Origin: Paenibacillus woosongensis
Lineage (GTDB): Bacteria; Bacillota; Bacilli; Paenibacillales; Paenibacillaceae
Length of the DNA stretch: 64,000 bases
NCBI RefSeq assembly: GCF_030122845.1
Contig: NZ_CP126084.1
Coordinates: forward strand, 3,720,001 to 3,784,000
Reading direction: 5' to 3'
Each line of letters starts with the position of its first letter. Position 1 is the first letter of the stretch. The notes beneath the pieces were generated by a model. The model saw only the letters and a program-made list of their open reading frames with translations, was not told where the DNA came from and did no database searches. Positions 50,650-61,037 of the stretch are shown here, piece after piece. The translations under genes were made by a program, and so were the position numbers.

Positions 50650-51477
50650 TTATCCTTTTACCGCAGAGCCCATGGTCATCGCCCTTTCAACCTGTTCACT
50701 GAAGAACAGATAGATGATCACCATCGGAAGGCTGGCAATCGTCATCACTGCCCCCATTCCGCCCCAGTCGGTGCTATATTGACCCTGAAAGAACAATAGT
50801 CCCAGGGGTAGTGTTTTCATCGATTCATCGGAAATAAGTATGTTCGCCAGCATGAACTCATTCCAGTTGTTCAAGAATTGAAATATGACCACCGTCGCAA
50901 TAGCAGGTACGACTACAGGTACTATAATATTAGTGAATAGCCGATAGACACTCGCTCCGTCCATACATGCCGCTTCTTCAATTTCGGAAGGAATATCGCG
51001 CATAAACCCATAGAAAATAAGCGATGAAAATGGCAATCCAATCACGATATAAGGAATAATGAGCGCTCCATACGTATTCGCCAAGTGAAAGTCTTTTACG
51101 AGAATAGCAAGAGGTATCATAATGACCTGCAATGGCATGAACATGCCAACCAGCATATAGAGCCGGACCGCTTCCCGAAACCTCCAGCGCAGCCGGGCGA
51201 TAGCAAACGAGAACATTAACGCTAAAATGACGATAAATAACGTTGCCACCGTAGAAACGACCACACTGTTCATAAAATACTGCGGAAGATTAAATTGAGT
51301 CCAAGCGTTAATGTAGTTTTCATATCGAAATTGGGTCGGCAGCCCAAATGGATTGGTAACGAATATTTCATTGTTGTCCTTGAGCGAATAGGAAATCATC
51401 CAGAACAGCGGATAAACAGAAATAATGAAATACAGCCATAAAGGAACCTGGATGAGGAATGATTTAACCCGTTGCAT
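50650..51477 (-). CDS. CUT1 sugar ABC transporter permease (MalG type)
   Basis: 275 aa, six helices, EAA loop EEAACMDGASVYRLFTNIIVP. Second permease of a carbohydrate importer with the genes at 51504 and 52462; lies last in the operon before the terminator. GGAGAGATCGTT precedes its ATG. Substrate unknown. Confidence 0.9.
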   Translation of the reverse strand: MQRVKSFLIQVPLWLYFIISVYPLFWMISYSLKDNNEIFVTNPFGLPTQFRYENYINAWTQFNLPQYFMNSVVVSTVATLFIVILALMFSFAIARLRWRFREAVRLYMLVGMFMPLQVIMIPLAILVKDFHLANTYGALIIPYIVIGLPFSSLIFYGFMRDIPSEIEEAACMDGASVYRLFTNIIVPVVVPAIATVVIFQFLNNWNEFMLANILISDESMKTLPLGLLFFQGQYSTDWGGMGAVMTIASLPMVIIYLFFSEQVERAMTMGSAVKG

Positions 51478-51503
51478 AACGATCTCTCCTTCTAAGATGC
51501 ATG

Positions 51504-52379
51504 TTAACCATCTTTACGATCAAACACCTTGTTGATAATCATCGTCGCTACTAGTGAAATGGCGACTAATAATACGGATATGGCTGAGGCATAGCCATAC
51601 TTATTCTCCAGGAAGGCATACCGGTAAATCATGAAGGTTAAAGTATAATTGCTCGTGCCAGGTCCGCCATTCGTCATAATAAGCATTTGTACAAAAGCGC
51701 CGATTCCTGATGTGATCGCAATGATAAAGCAGAATTTAAAGGTTTCTTTCATCAAAGGGAGCGTTACTTTACGGTGAGCCATCCATTTGCTGCAGCCGTC
51801 GATGGTTGCCGCTTCATAGTATTGCTCGGGGATCGATTTCACTCCTGCATACAGGAGGCTGAATTGATAGCCCATGAACTGCCAGGCGTTAACAAAAGCA
51901 ATGGCAACAATCGATACCGTCGGCGAAGTCAGCCAGTTTTGCTGATATGAGATTCCCATGATCTGAAAAAGCTTATTGATCAAACCATTCGTCGGATCGT
52001 ACATCGCTATCCAAAGCTGGCATACTACCGTCACAGACAAAATCACCGGCACAAAATAAGCCGTTTTCAGCATTTTTCTGAACTTGACTCGCGGATCGGC
52101 ACAAGCCAGCGCTAGAATCGTTCCGAGGCCAATTTGAAAAACGACCAGGACAACGGAAAAAATAAAGCCATTTCGCAAAGATGTCATGAGGAGAGGATCC
52201 TGGAACATTTCCTTATAATTATCGAGACCATTAAACACAGCCGTACCTAATCCGTCCCATTCAAAAAAGCTGCGATACATCGTTTGCAGCACTGGTGAGA
52301 TGAGAACGACAGTATAGGCTAGCAATGCCGGAAGCAGAAAAATCAGTATTGCCTTCTTGTTGCTTAAATATCTATCCAT
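51504..52379 (-). CDS. CUT1 sugar ABC transporter permease (MalF type)
   Basis: About 291 aa, six helices (KKAILIFLLPALLAYTVVLI first), EAA loop YEAATIDGCSKWMAHRKVTLPL. ATG 52379 with AAAGGAG 12 nt upstream is preferred over 52409. Works with the MalG-type partner and lipoprotein; ATPase is not encoded here. Confidence 0.9.
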   Translation of the reverse strand: MDRYLSNKKAILIFLLPALLAYTVVLISPVLQTMYRSFFEWDGLGTAVFNGLDNYKEMFQDPLLMTSLRNGFIFSVVLVVFQIGLGTILALACADPRVKFRKMLKTAYFVPVILSVTVVCQLWIAMYDPTNGLINKLFQIMGISYQQNWLTSPTVSIVAIAFVNAWQFMGYQFSLLYAGVKSIPEQYYEAATIDGCSKWMAHRKVTLPLMKETFKFCFIIAITSGIGAFVQMLIMTNGGPGTSNYTLTFMIYRYAFLENKYGYASAISVLLVAISLVATMIINKVFDRKDG

Positions 52380-52461
52380 GGTGTAACCCCACTCCTTTCC
52401 TGGAAGCAATCCCCCCCTGATTTAACACATGCATCAAGGGGGGCGGCCTGGGTCCTATGTC

Positions 52462-53781
52462 TTACTTGTTCTCTTTAGCCAATACGGAATTTAGATTTTT
52501 AATGAACTGTTCCGTGGAGAAGCCGTCGATCAGCATACTTTGCGTATTGTCATCCAGCACATTCTTGATCGAAACATTGTTCAGGGCGACCGCATAATCG
52601 GTAGCATTTGGAAGTATTTCATCTGCAATGCGCTGCATCATCGGCGGGATTTCCGCCGTGATTTCTTTATCCACTTTTACGGATACGATCGGACTGCCAA
52701 GCTGAGCGTATTTATACTCGGCAGCCTTTTGAGCCAGAAAGCTGGCTACCTTCACCGTCAGCTCCGGATCTTTCGTCGATGGAGATACGGCAAAACCGCC
52801 AGGGGATGGGGAACCGTTGACTGCATATTTTGTTTTTTCATAGGTTTCTTCATCTTTTGCCGGCCAGTACATCCAATCCACTTTATCGCCAAGCTTTTCT
52901 TGAGAGCTGTAAATTTCCCATTGTCCGTTCACGAACATTGCAGCCTTACCCGTGTAGAACAAAGAAGAAGCCTGATCATAGTTCGTATTTGTAGCGTTTA
53001 CATCAAACAGCCCAGCTTCTTGCAATGTTCTCAGTTGATGAGCTGCAGTGATGAAGGACTCGGGCAGTTCAGTGACACCGGCTTCATCCAGCTTTCCGTA
53101 GCCCATGGCTTCCTCCCGCGTAACAAAGCCTTGATAAAGCGCTGTAGGAATCCACTTCTCTTTAGCAAAAATGGATAGCGGAACATACCCTTTTTCCTTC
53201 AGTTTTTTGGCAGCCTCTGCTAACTGATCCACGGTCTTGATCGGAACTTCAATACCAGCCTCTTCAAATATTTCTTTGTTGTAATAGAGGATCTGGAATT
53301 CGATGCCAGTAAATGGAAAGGCATAAATATGACCGTCTGGTGCAATTAACCTTCCTTCAACCCCAGGATTCAATTTATTCTTAAAAGCTGTCGTTTCTTC
53401 AAATTCATCTAATAAAAGAACGTTTTTAGATTTGGCAAACGTTTGCAAAGTTACCCAGTCTGTTTCGAATATATCCGGCATATTCCCGGTAGCGGCATAG
53501 GTTTTTAGCTTCTGGTATCCATCCTGTACCGCAGGATCCAGCACGATTTCAACATTCGGCATTTCCTTCTTCAGTTCTTCTACCGCATAGTCAAACGGTT
53601 TGGAGGTGTCGTCGTCAAAATGCTGGGCATACACCTTCAGCCTAACCTTCTCTTCTCCTGAATTACCGCTTGAGCCTGTCGAACCCTGACTCGAATTCCC
53701 CCCTGAACAAGCAGCTAGAAACAAAGATAACATGGCGATGGTGACTAGAGCTGTTAAAGACTTGAACCAAACTTTTTTCAT
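52462..53781 (-). CDS. CUT1 sugar-binding lipoprotein
   Basis: About 439 aa; signal MKKVWFKSLTALVTIAMLSL ending in lipobox LAAC, then a family 1 solute-binding fold (LKVYAQHFDDDTSKPFDYAV, GHIYAFPFTGIEFQILYYNK, AMFVNGQWEIYSS). ATG 53781 with GAGGGG upstream. First gene of the transporter operon, 150 bp downstream of the YesN-type regulator, which probably controls it. Confidence 0.9.
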   Translation of the reverse strand: MKKVWFKSLTALVTIAMLSLFLAACSGGNSSQGSTGSSGNSGEEKVRLKVYAQHFDDDTSKPFDYAVEELKKEMPNVEIVLDPAVQDGYQKLKTYAATGNMPDIFETDWVTLQTFAKSKNVLLLDEFEETTAFKNKLNPGVEGRLIAPDGHIYAFPFTGIEFQILYYNKEIFEEAGIEVPIKTVDQLAEAAKKLKEKGYVPLSIFAKEKWIPTALYQGFVTREEAMGYGKLDEAGVTELPESFITAAHQLRTLQEAGLFDVNATNTNYDQASSLFYTGKAAMFVNGQWEIYSSQEKLGDKVDWMYWPAKDEETYEKTKYAVNGSPSPGGFAVSPSTKDPELTVKVASFLAQKAAEYKYAQLGSPIVSVKVDKEITAEIPPMMQRIADEILPNATDYAVALNNVSIKNVLDDNTQSMLIDGFSTEQFIKNLNSVLAKENK

Positions 53782-53930
53782 GCTTTTACCCCTCTTTTCT
53801 GGATTTAACGTGCTGTTCACCTTCTGCTGGCAACGCTTTCAAGGTGTATGTTTATTATAAAATTGTTCATCATTTTGATTAATGCAATAATCGAGCATCA
53901 TAAGGAATAAACAGGACAAAAAAGACGAAT

Positions 53931-55040
53931 CTACTCAGGATTCGCCTTATTTGCATGAAGCTGCTCGAATTCGGAAGGGGTTAGACCAAATCTTTTTTTA
54001 AAGCATTTGGAGAAATAATTGGGGTCATTATATCCTACCTTCTCTGCCACGGCCGACAGCTTCATGGGTCTGGTTAGCAGAATGTCCTTCGCTTCCTTCA
54101 TGCGAATGTAGGTGATATAATCTACGACTGAAATGCTAGCTTCCTTCCTAAACACTTTGCGCAAATAACTGGCATCGACATATAGGGCTTGTGCCACACC
54201 TTCGACAGTCAATTCTGAATCTGAATAGTTTTGTTGGATATATGCTTTGGCAGCCGTAAATAATTGATACGATTTCGAAGGCTTAAAAGATTGCCTATAG
54301 TTAACCGCTTTGCTGAACAGCTCGGCGATCCATCCCAGGGCCTCTTCCCAGGATGGCAGCGCTTGTCGCTGCTGCTCTAGCGTGCTTTCCGTTCCCCACA
54401 CTTCTTCCGGGTTCAGTTCGGACTCTAGGATATAAGCACGACAAAGGTTGATGAAGGCCTCCAGATAGCTCTGTCCCCTAGCGCTCGAAATGGAAATATC
54501 CATCTTGTGAATCACCTGCCAGATTCGGCTCAGCTCTTCATGGACAGCATCCATCTCCCTCATCCTGAGCGTCAAAATCAGCGTCTCCTGCACATCAAAG
54601 GGGAGAACTCCAAGGTTTGCCGCTTTCTGAAGGGGGATTTTCTCCTGAAAAGAAGGCCGGGAGCGTTCATCTAACGTACGTTTTACCCGCTGAAGTGTTG
54701 TCGAAAATTCAACCTTATTGAACGGTTTAAGCAAATAATCCTGTGCCCCGAGCCGAACCGCCTGCCTCGCATAATCAAATTCACTGTGCCCTGTCACAAA
54801 TACGACGGAGATATCAGGCTGTGTCTGCTTTAGCAGTTCCGTCAATTCCAGCCCGTCGATAAATGGCATGGATATATCAATGAATGCGAGATCCGGTCGA
54901 TTCTCCTTGGCTTCCTCCAGCGCTTCTCTTCCATTAGCCGCCTCGCAGCAAATATGAAATCCGTGGCTAGCCCAGTCCAGTTTGCTTCGCATATAGTCTC
55001 TGAATAATGGTTCATCATCAACAATCATGACTTTATACAT
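53931..55040 (-). CDS. YesN-type response regulator with AraC DNA-binding domain
   Basis: About 369 aa. Receiver MYKVMIVDDEPLFRDYMRSK with phospho-Asp in LAFIDISMPFIDGLEL and K in YLLKPFNK; C-terminal AraC/XylS HTH (YIQQNYSDSELTVEGVAQAL, VGYNDPNYFSKCFKKRFGLT). ATG 55040 with AAAGGTGAG overlaps the kinase stop by 8 nt. Regulates the adjacent sugar importer in this common Paenibacillus arrangement. Confidence 0.92.
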   Translation of the reverse strand: MYKVMIVDDEPLFRDYMRSKLDWASHGFHICCEAANGREALEEAKENRPDLAFIDISMPFIDGLELTELLKQTQPDISVVFVTGHSEFDYARQAVRLGAQDYLLKPFNKVEFSTTLQRVKRTLDERSRPSFQEKIPLQKAANLGVLPFDVQETLILTLRMREMDAVHEELSRIWQVIHKMDISISSARGQSYLEAFINLCRAYILESELNPEEVWGTESTLEQQRQALPSWEEALGWIAELFSKAVNYRQSFKPSKSYQLFTAAKAYIQQNYSDSELTVEGVAQALYVDASYLRKVFRKEASISVVDYITYIRMKEAKDILLTRPMKLSAVAEKVGYNDPNYFSKCFKKRFGLTPSEFEQLHANKANPE

Positions 55041-56847
55041 TCTGCTCACCTTTGCTGTAGTTATTGGGAAGAATGAGTTTAACCGTTGTTCCTTGGCCCT
55101 CTCTGCTCTCAATATGAATACCATAGATGTCACCGAAATACAGCTTCAGTCTTTCATGCACGCTAAATATGCCAATCGATGTTCTCTTAGCCGAATCCTC
55201 TTTGAAATCAGTAATCCGGGATATAAGCTGGGGGGACATTCCTACGCCGTTATCCTCCACTTCAATGATTACATGCTCGCTGTCCGCATGCGCACGAATC
55301 CGAATAAAGCCGCTGCTGTCCTTCGTCTTCAGTCCATGATAAATCGCATTTTCAGCCAGGGGCTGCAGCGACAGCTTGGGAATATGGATGCCCTTGAGTT
55401 CGTCAGGAATAGCAATATCATATTGTAAAATATGAGGATAACGAACCTGCATAATCGTTAAATAGTCATTAACGATTTTCACCTCTTCTTCCAGCGTAAT
55501 AATTTCATAGCCTTTACTCAGAATGACACGATAGAAGTCCGCAAGAGCTTTGGTTGTGTCTCTAGCCTCTTCCGTTCGCTCCATGTCAGCAAGTACATAA
55601 ATCGTATCTAAGGTGTTATAGAGGAAATGCGGCTTTATCTGGGCATGCATCAGCGCCAGCTCGTATTCCCGCTTACGGAGCTGTTCATTCTCTACGGTGG
55701 CGATAAGCTGCTTTATGCGGTCGATCATGAGATTGAATACGGTAGCTAACAGTCCGGTCTCATCCTGCGCGCGAATAGCCGCTGTAACGTTCAGATCGCC
55801 TTCCTTGACTCTGCGCATCGATTTAGCAAGCTGAAGCAGGGGATTTACTAGGATCTTGGATAATAGAGCTATTCCTAGCAATGCAAGCAATAAACAAATC
55901 ATCCCGATGACGACGGTCATCCAGACATTGTGACTGATCATGCTTTTTAGCGCAGTCATCGGGTTCATATTCACCAGGCTCCAGTTCATCCTGTTGTAAG
56001 GATATACGCTGATGAATTCCTGCCCTTGGTCACGATCGACAATTTCTGAATAGGGTTCATTAAGAAACGTCAAGGGCCGCTTCATCTTTAAGTGATCGAA
56101 CGGCTCTAGAACATATTCCGGATTCGAACTGGAAATAATCCTCTGGGTCGTATCCACCAGCAAATAGGTTTTGGAAATGCCCTGATTATTCTCTGTGCCG
56201 AGAAATGAAGAGAATGTCGTCTCCTTCACATTGATAAATAAAATGCCTAATTTATTGCCGCTATCTACATCGATCACGACCTTGCCGAGAGTAAGAACGG
56301 GAACCGCCGGGTCACTGACCAGAAAATTACGCTGCTCCATTGAAAACCAGCGATTCCTTCCATAGCTTCCCATCCGAGTCACCTGTTCGATCATTCCGCT
56401 ATCAAATACCTGCTGTTCATCCTCGTTTATGCGAGAGTATGAAGTATGAATATGGTTGTTCCTATCGATAAAAATGGCAGAATCAACATCGGGAAACAGA
56501 ATAAGATCCGTGGATAGTTTGCTTTGGATCTGCCGTCTGAACTTCAGCTCTTGAACCGAATCACGCTGCTCAGGGGAGCTGGCAATGATGCGATTAATAT
56601 CAGTAGCAATAAAATTAGCGCTGTTCTCTGCATTGCCAATAATAGAATCGATTTGAGATACAATTAATTTTGACTCATCCAGGGCACTTTGTTCCATATT
56701 TTGGATGGTAGATTGACTGAAATTGTAGCTAGAGAGATAGCCCGATATAAAGAGTGGAATAAAAATCAGTGGAAGGAATATAAGAATAATCTTGTGCATG
56801 ATTTGTAATCGTCCAAACCATGGGAACATGGTCCTCCAGCTTCTCAC
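55033..56847 (-). CDS. YesM-type sensor histidine kinase
   Basis: 604 aa. Membrane helix (IILIFLLPLIFIPLFISGYLS-like near residue 20), Cache-type extracellular domain to about 290, second helix, HAMP (KILVNPLLQLAKSMRRVKEG), His_kinase domain with ALMHAQIKPHFLYNTLDTIY (phospho-His) and HATPase ending with DNGVGMSP and GIFSVHERLKLYFG. Senses an extracellular sugar or its binding protein and phosphorylates the YesN partner. Confidence 0.93.
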   Translation of the reverse strand: MRSWRTMFPWFGRLQIMHKIILIFLPLIFIPLFISGYLSSYNFSQSTIQNMEQSALDESKLIVSQIDSIIGNAENSANFIATDINRIIASSPEQRDSVQELKFRRQIQSKLSTDLILFPDVDSAIFIDRNNHIHTSYSRINEDEQQVFDSGMIEQVTRMGSYGRNRWFSMEQRNFLVSDPAVPVLTLGKVVIDVDSGNKLGILFINVKETTFSSFLGTENNQGISKTYLLVDTTQRIISSSNPEYVLEPFDHLKMKRPLTFLNEPYSEIVDRDQGQEFISVYPYNRMNWSLVNMNPMTALKSMISHNVWMTVVIGMICLLLALLGIALLSKILVNPLLQLAKSMRRVKEGDLNVTAAIRAQDETGLLATVFNLMIDRIKQLIATVENEQLRKREYELALMHAQIKPHFLYNTLDTIYVLADMERTEEARDTTKALADFYRVILSKGYEIITLEEEVKIVNDYLTIMQVRYPHILQYDIAIPDELKGIHIPKLSLQPLAENAIYHGLKTKDSSGFIRIRAHADSEHVIIEVEDNGVGMSPQLISRITDFKEDSAKRTSIGIFSVHERLKLYFGDIYGIHIESREGQGTTVKLILPNNYSKGEQNV

Positions 56848-57007
56848 AACATGACCTCCAGTGATTTCATAGCTGCTATTATTTATCCATTCTAAAATTC
56901 AAATCCTAATTTGTATAGGCTGTTTTAAAAACATCTGTCTTTACAAAAGAAAACGGTTTGTTATCTATTTTCGCTAATTATGGATATTTTGGATCCGATT
57001 GATATAT

Positions 57008-57050
57008 TGTGATTCCAATCACCTAGTCGCCTTTCCTCCTGCGTTATGCT
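57008..57050 (+). promoter_or_regulatory. Fnr-type site and -10 upstream of hcp
   Basis: TGTGATTCCAATCACC (57008-57023) fits the Bacillus Fnr box TGTGA-N6-TCACA at nine of ten fixed positions. TATGCT (57045-57050) would give a start near 57057, placing the box centre at -41.5, the class II activator position. Confidence 0.65.
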
Positions 57051-57118
57051 TCTGATAGATAGATGATGTAAATGATTCTCAAATCGTTTTCACAAATAAA
57101 AATGAGGTGGTCGCATAG

Positions 57119-58810
57119 ATGAATCAAGCTGCATTAAATCATCATGACGAGCGGATGCCGATGTTTTGTTTTCAGTGCCAAGAGGCATCTAAAGGTGTCG
57201 GCTGCACCATCGTAGGCGTATGCGGGAAGACGCCTGAGGTCGCCAACCTGCAGGATTTGCTTATTTTTGTTTTGAAAGGCATCTCCTTCTTCAGCGTGGG
57301 TACGGAGCTGCCAGAATCGCTGGAACGCCGGACATCCGTCTTTATGATGGATTCATTGTTTGCTACAATCACAAATGCCAATTTTGACCGGGACGTATTC
57401 GTCGCTAAAATTCGAGAGGCGCTCGCTCTTCGTGATGAAGTACGTGAGCACTGGGAGCATCAGCATCCAGCCAGCCAGACGTTATTGCCAGATGCGGCGG
57501 TTTGGCATGACAGCGATGAAGAGGCATTGGATGCCAAAGCCAAGGAGGTTGGCGTACTTGCCACCGCAGATGCGGATATCCGCTCCCTGCGAGAGCTGCT
57601 CACCTATGGACTTAAAGGAATGGCGGCATATCAGTATCATGCCTATCAACTGAATTATACGAACCGCGAAGTGGAGCAATTTATGCAGCGAGCGCTTGCC
57701 GCTACTTTAGATGATGCATTGACCGCAGATCAAATGGTCGCACTCGTAATGGAGACGGGCAAATTCGGCGTAGATGCCATGGCCATGCTGGACCAAGCCA
57801 ATACCGGCGTTTATGGTCATCCCGAGGTGACGAAAGTCAACATCGGAGTGCGTAACCGCCCGGGCATTTTAGTGAGCGGCCATGACCTGAAGGATCTGGA
57901 AGAGCTGCTGCAGCAAACCGAGGGAACTGGCGTGGATGTGTACACCCATAGCGAAATGCTGCCGGCCCACTACTATCCGGCCTTTAAGAAATACGAGCAT
58001 TTTGTCGGGAATTACGGCAATGCCTGGTGGAAGCAAGCCAGTGAATTCGAGAGCTTTAATGGCCCGATTCTGATGACGACCAACTGCATCGTACCGCCGA
58101 AGCCTAGCTATGTGAAACGCATCTTTACGACAGGAAACACCGGCTATCCTGGATTGCGGCATATTCCGGAGGGCGTAGACGGTCAGCCTAAAGATTTTTC
58201 CGAGTTGATTGCCCTAGCCAAGCAGTGCCCGCCCCCCACCGAGCTGGAGACCGGGGAAATCGTCGGCGGCTTTGCCCATAACACCGTGACGAGCATTGCC
58301 GACCAAGTAGTCGATGCCGTGAAGGCTGGAGACATTCGGCGTTTCTTTGTCATGGCCGGATGCGATGGCCGGATGAAGTCGCGCAGTTACTATACCGAGT
58401 TTGCCCAGCAGCTTCCACGCGACACAGTCATTCTCACCGCGGGCTGCGCAAAATACAAATACAACAAGCTTGATCTCGGCGAGATCGGAGGCATCCCGCG
58501 CGTCCTGGACGCAGGCCAATGCAACGACTCCTACTCGCTCGCCATCATTGCGTTGAAGCTGAAAGAGATATTGGGGCTGGATGACATCAACGAGCTGCCG
58601 ATTTCATATAATATCGCCTGGTATGAGCAAAAAGCGGTCATCGTGCTGCTGGCCCTGCTCTATCTTGGGGTCAAAAACATCCATCTCGGGCCGACGCTGC
58701 CTGCTTTCCTCTCTCCGAACGTGGCCAATGTGCTGGTGGAGCAGTTCGGCATCGGCGGGATTTCAAATGTTGAGGATGACATGAAGATGTTCCTTGGGGC
58801 TTATGCTTAA
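57119..58810 (+). CDS. hcp: Hybrid cluster protein (hydroxylamine reductase / S-nitrosylase)
   Basis: 563 aa. N-terminal iron-sulfur cysteines C-X2-C-X8-C-X5-C at residues 17, 20, 29 and 35, then the hybrid cluster ligands in the second half ([67 protein letters not shown]). Hcp removes nitric oxide or hydroxylamine under anaerobic conditions. No Hcr reductase gene is adjacent. GAGGTGG lies 8 nt before the ATG; the upstream Fnr-type site agrees with anaerobic control. Confidence 0.95.
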   Translation: MNQAALNHHDERMPMFCFQCQEASKGVGCTIVGVCGKTPEVANLQDLLIFVLKGISFFSVGTELPESLERRTSVFMMDSLFATITNANFDRDVFVAKIREALALRDEVREHWEHQHPASQTLLPDAAVWHDSDEEALDAKAKEVGVLATADADIRSLRELLTYGLKGMAAYQYHAYQLNYTNREVEQFMQRALAATLDDALTADQMVALVMETGKFGVDAMAMLDQANTGVYGHPEVTKVNIGVRNRPGILVSGHDLKDLEELLQQTEGTGVDVYTHSEMLPAHYYPAFKKYEHFVGNYGNAWWKQASEFESFNGPILMTTNCIVPPKPSYVKRIFTTGNTGYPGLRHIPEGVDGQPKDFSELIALAKQCPPPTELETGEIVGGFAHNTVTSIADQVVDAVKAGDIRRFFVMAGCDGRMKSRSYYTEFAQQLPRDTVILTAGCAKYKYNKLDLGEIGGIPRVLDAGQCNDSYSLAIIALKLKEILGLDDINELPISYNIAWYEQKAVIVLLALLYLGVKNIHLGPTLPAFLSPNVANVLVEQFGIGGISNVEDDMKMFLGAYA

Positions 58811-58868
58811 TAATTAGAAAAACGTCAAATTGGCGTAATCCCAAAATTATACTTTCATATGTTAAGAA

Positions 58869-58915
58869 ACAGGCTGCGTCCCTTGTTTGGTTGGATGGGA
58901 ACGCAGCCTGTCATT
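58869..58915 (+). terminator. Terminator of hcp
   Basis: ACAGGCTGCGTCCC (58869-58882) pairs with GGGAACGCAGCCTGT (58897-58911), followed by CATTT. Confidence 0.8.
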
Positions 58916-59004
58916 TATCAGAATACTATTTCTAAACCAATGACCTAAAGTTCAGCCTTCCCGATTTCTCATAGGTAAAATAGAGCGCCTGCTGCCCATT
59001 TTCC

Positions 59005-59430
59005 CTATCTTTCGTGAAAAGGATGAAATGAGTCCAGCATATCAGCCAAAATTGCATCCCCTAGAATAGCCGATCCAGTCCCTTCATCAACCCGTTTTTT
59101 AGACGACTCCTGAATTCTAGTGTGTTTCTTCTTCCCGCTCAGTCCATGCAGTATGGCTATGTAATCCATGATTTCCTTTTAGCCTATTCTCTTCTGCAAA
59201 TGTCTTTGCATCGCGGCAGATTTCATCGTCTGTCCATCAAAATAGACGGTCCCAACGGTTGCTTCCCTAATCCCTGCGATAATACTCATTAAAGTAGTCT
59301 TACCGGCACCGTTCCACCCGATTAGGCCGCATAGACCGGGACCAATGTTAAGTGAAACCTTATGAAGCCCGTAGACTTTCTTCGAATATCGATTGCTGAT
59401 TTGGTACCATTTGAATTTGCATGCTTTCAC
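59005..59430 (-). pseudogene. Decayed ABC transporter ATPase
   Basis: Three lesions are visible. An original start (ATG 59412 with GAGGTG upstream, reading MQIQMV) is out of frame with the conserved body (YGLHKVSLNIGPGLCGLIGW, NGAGKTTLMSIIAGI). The body stops at 59179 after QKRIG. The next conserved piece (MDYIAILHGLSGKKK, from 59169) is in another frame with about 20 residues missing. The ABC signature and Walker B are gone. Partner permease genes are absent. Length about 140 of the usual 290 codons. Confidence 0.8.
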
Positions 59431-59524
59431 CTCTTAACGACTTATACCGTTCTTTCAAACATGGCGAACATCATTTTTTCCGCTTCGGGTATCGGCAACA
59501 TCATGTGGGGTTGTGCCCGCAGCT

Positions 59525-59549
59525 AAAAAGAGCCGGCATCCGCCGGCTC
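59525..59549 (-). terminator. Terminator of the HssRS-like operon
   Basis: GAGCCGGC (59530-59537) pairs with GCCGGCTC (59542-59549); TTTTT follows on the minus strand. Confidence 0.85.
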
Positions 59550-59645
59550 CATAAATAAGTGTTGTTTGCATAGACAAAGTTATAACTGTTTTCATCAAAA
59601 TTGCGATGCTCTTGATTTTGAGATGCCCATGATAGCCGTATCCGC

Positions 59646-61037
59646 TTATTGGCTTAGGCGAGAATCCTTTTTAGGCAATGTAATAGTAAAACAGGTTCCT
59701 TTCCCGACTTTACTTGAAACATGAATGCTTCCACCATGTAATTCGACGATTTGTTTGACGATGGTCAATCCAAGTCCTGTACCTTCTTTGCTTCTGGAGG
59801 AATCTTCCCGGTAGAAACGTTCGAACAAATGGTGGAGTTCACTTTCCTGTATACCTATCCCGGTGTCCTTGAACTGGATGGTAACACAATGATTGAAGTC
59901 CTCCATCTCGATTTGAATGGAACCATGAGGTTTATTGTACTTCAAAGCATTGGTTAATAAGTTATCCCATACCGTCTCCAATAGGCTTTTATCTCCATAG
60001 AAATGGACAGGTGTCGTTTTATAATAAAGCTCAATGCCCATTTCCTCGATGCGCCACAAATATTTGTGCGACAAGCTTTTGAGCTGTTGGTCTAGCGAGA
60101 AGAATGAACGCTCCAATCTATAGTTCGACTGATCTAATGAAGTAAGTAGCAGTAGCTGTTTCGTCAAAATCGACAGACGTTTCGCTTCCGCCTCGATAAT
60201 GGATGAGAATGCTATTCGTTCTTCTTCCGTTGTCGATTGGGATTTCAATAAATCCGCATAACCTTGAATATTAAGAAGCGGCGATTGAAAATCGTGCGAC
60301 ACATTGCTGATGAATTCTTTCCTGGACTGATCATTCACCTGCAGTTGCTTCGTCATCTGATTGAAGCTCTCGGCAAGCTGTCCGATCTCGTCTTTCCGAT
60401 TAACCGTTAGCAAATGATCGTACTTCTCCAGCGAAATCTGTTTGGTTGCTTCCGTAAGCTGCGCGATAGGCCGAATAATCTGTTTGGCAGTAACAAGCAT
60501 GGCTAGAAGACTAATCAATGCCATGGATATAATCATGATCGCGAAAATAATGTGAAGTTCATCAACGAGAATATCAATATGCGGCCGTAGAAATAATCCA
60601 TAATGTTCACCTTGATAGCGAAATGGTACGCCCACTGTATTTTCCAGTTCATTGGCAAACCTTCCGCTCATGAAGGTATGATTCGGAAAGCTTTCCATTC
60701 CGTTATAAATCTTCCCGCTAAATACAGATGATTTCACAGCTTCCGGTAACGTTTTTACTTTAAACTCGCTCCCAATAAACCTAGAATACCCCGAATCGCT
60801 AGTTACATATAACTGATACCCCACCTGACCAAGCGTCTTTAAATAATGCTCCAAATCTACATTTGGAGTGGATTCAATGTACTGTGTAATTTGCTGCGCT
60901 ATTTGAATATTTTTCTCACTATCCAATTCTTTCGTGGCGGAATGATAATACGCATTCGTCAAAAAGAAAGATACGACTGTACTAAATAACATAATGAGAA
61001 CAGTAATGAGGGTAAACTGCCGATACAGGGTCTTCAC
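59646..61037 (-). CDS. Sensor histidine kinase (HssS-like)
   Basis: 463 aa. Two membrane helices (residues 12-30 and about 163-185) flanking a 130-residue extracellular domain, HAMP (IRPIAQLTEATKQISLEKYD), HisKA with SNVSHDFQSPLLNIQGYADL, and HATPase (DNLLTNALKYNKP, DTGIGIQ, GTGLGLTIVKQIVELHGG). Overlaps the response regulator by 4 nt. Overall layout is like the haem sensor HssS, but neither hrtAB nor a haem link is visible; the neighbouring ABC ATPase is dead. Confidence 0.88.
   Translation of the reverse strand: MKTLYRQFTLITVLIMLFSTVVSFFLTNAYYHSATKELDSEKNIQIAQQITQYIESTPNVDLEHYLKTLGQVGYQLYVTSDSGYSRFIGSEFKVKTLPEAVKSSVFSGKIYNGMESFPNHTFMSGRFANELENTVGVPFRYQGEHYGLFLRPHIDILVDELHIIFAIMIISMALISLLAMLVTAKQIIRPIAQLTEATKQISLEKYDHLLTVNRKDEIGQLAESFNQMTKQLQVNDQSRKEFISNVSHDFQSPLLNIQGYADLLKSQSTTEEERIAFSSIIEAEAKRLSILTKQLLLLTSLDQSNYRLERSFFSLDQQLKSLSHKYLWRIEEMGIELYYKTTPVHFYGDKSLLETVWDNLLTNALKYNKPHGSIQIEMEDFNHCVTIQFKDTGIGIQESELHHLFERFYREDSSRSKEGTGLGLTIVKQIVELHGGSIHVSSKVGKGTCFTITLPKKDSRLSQ

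Noticed and set aside
56948..56961. cre-like AGAAAACGGTTTGT upstream of the YesM-type kinase and hcp
   Set aside because: Only about 11 of 14 consensus positions and mismatches in the core; not reported as a site.
57073..57090. Fur-like sequence ATGATTCTCAAATC upstream of hcp
   Set aside because: Too far from the Fur consensus; probably chance in AT-rich sequence.
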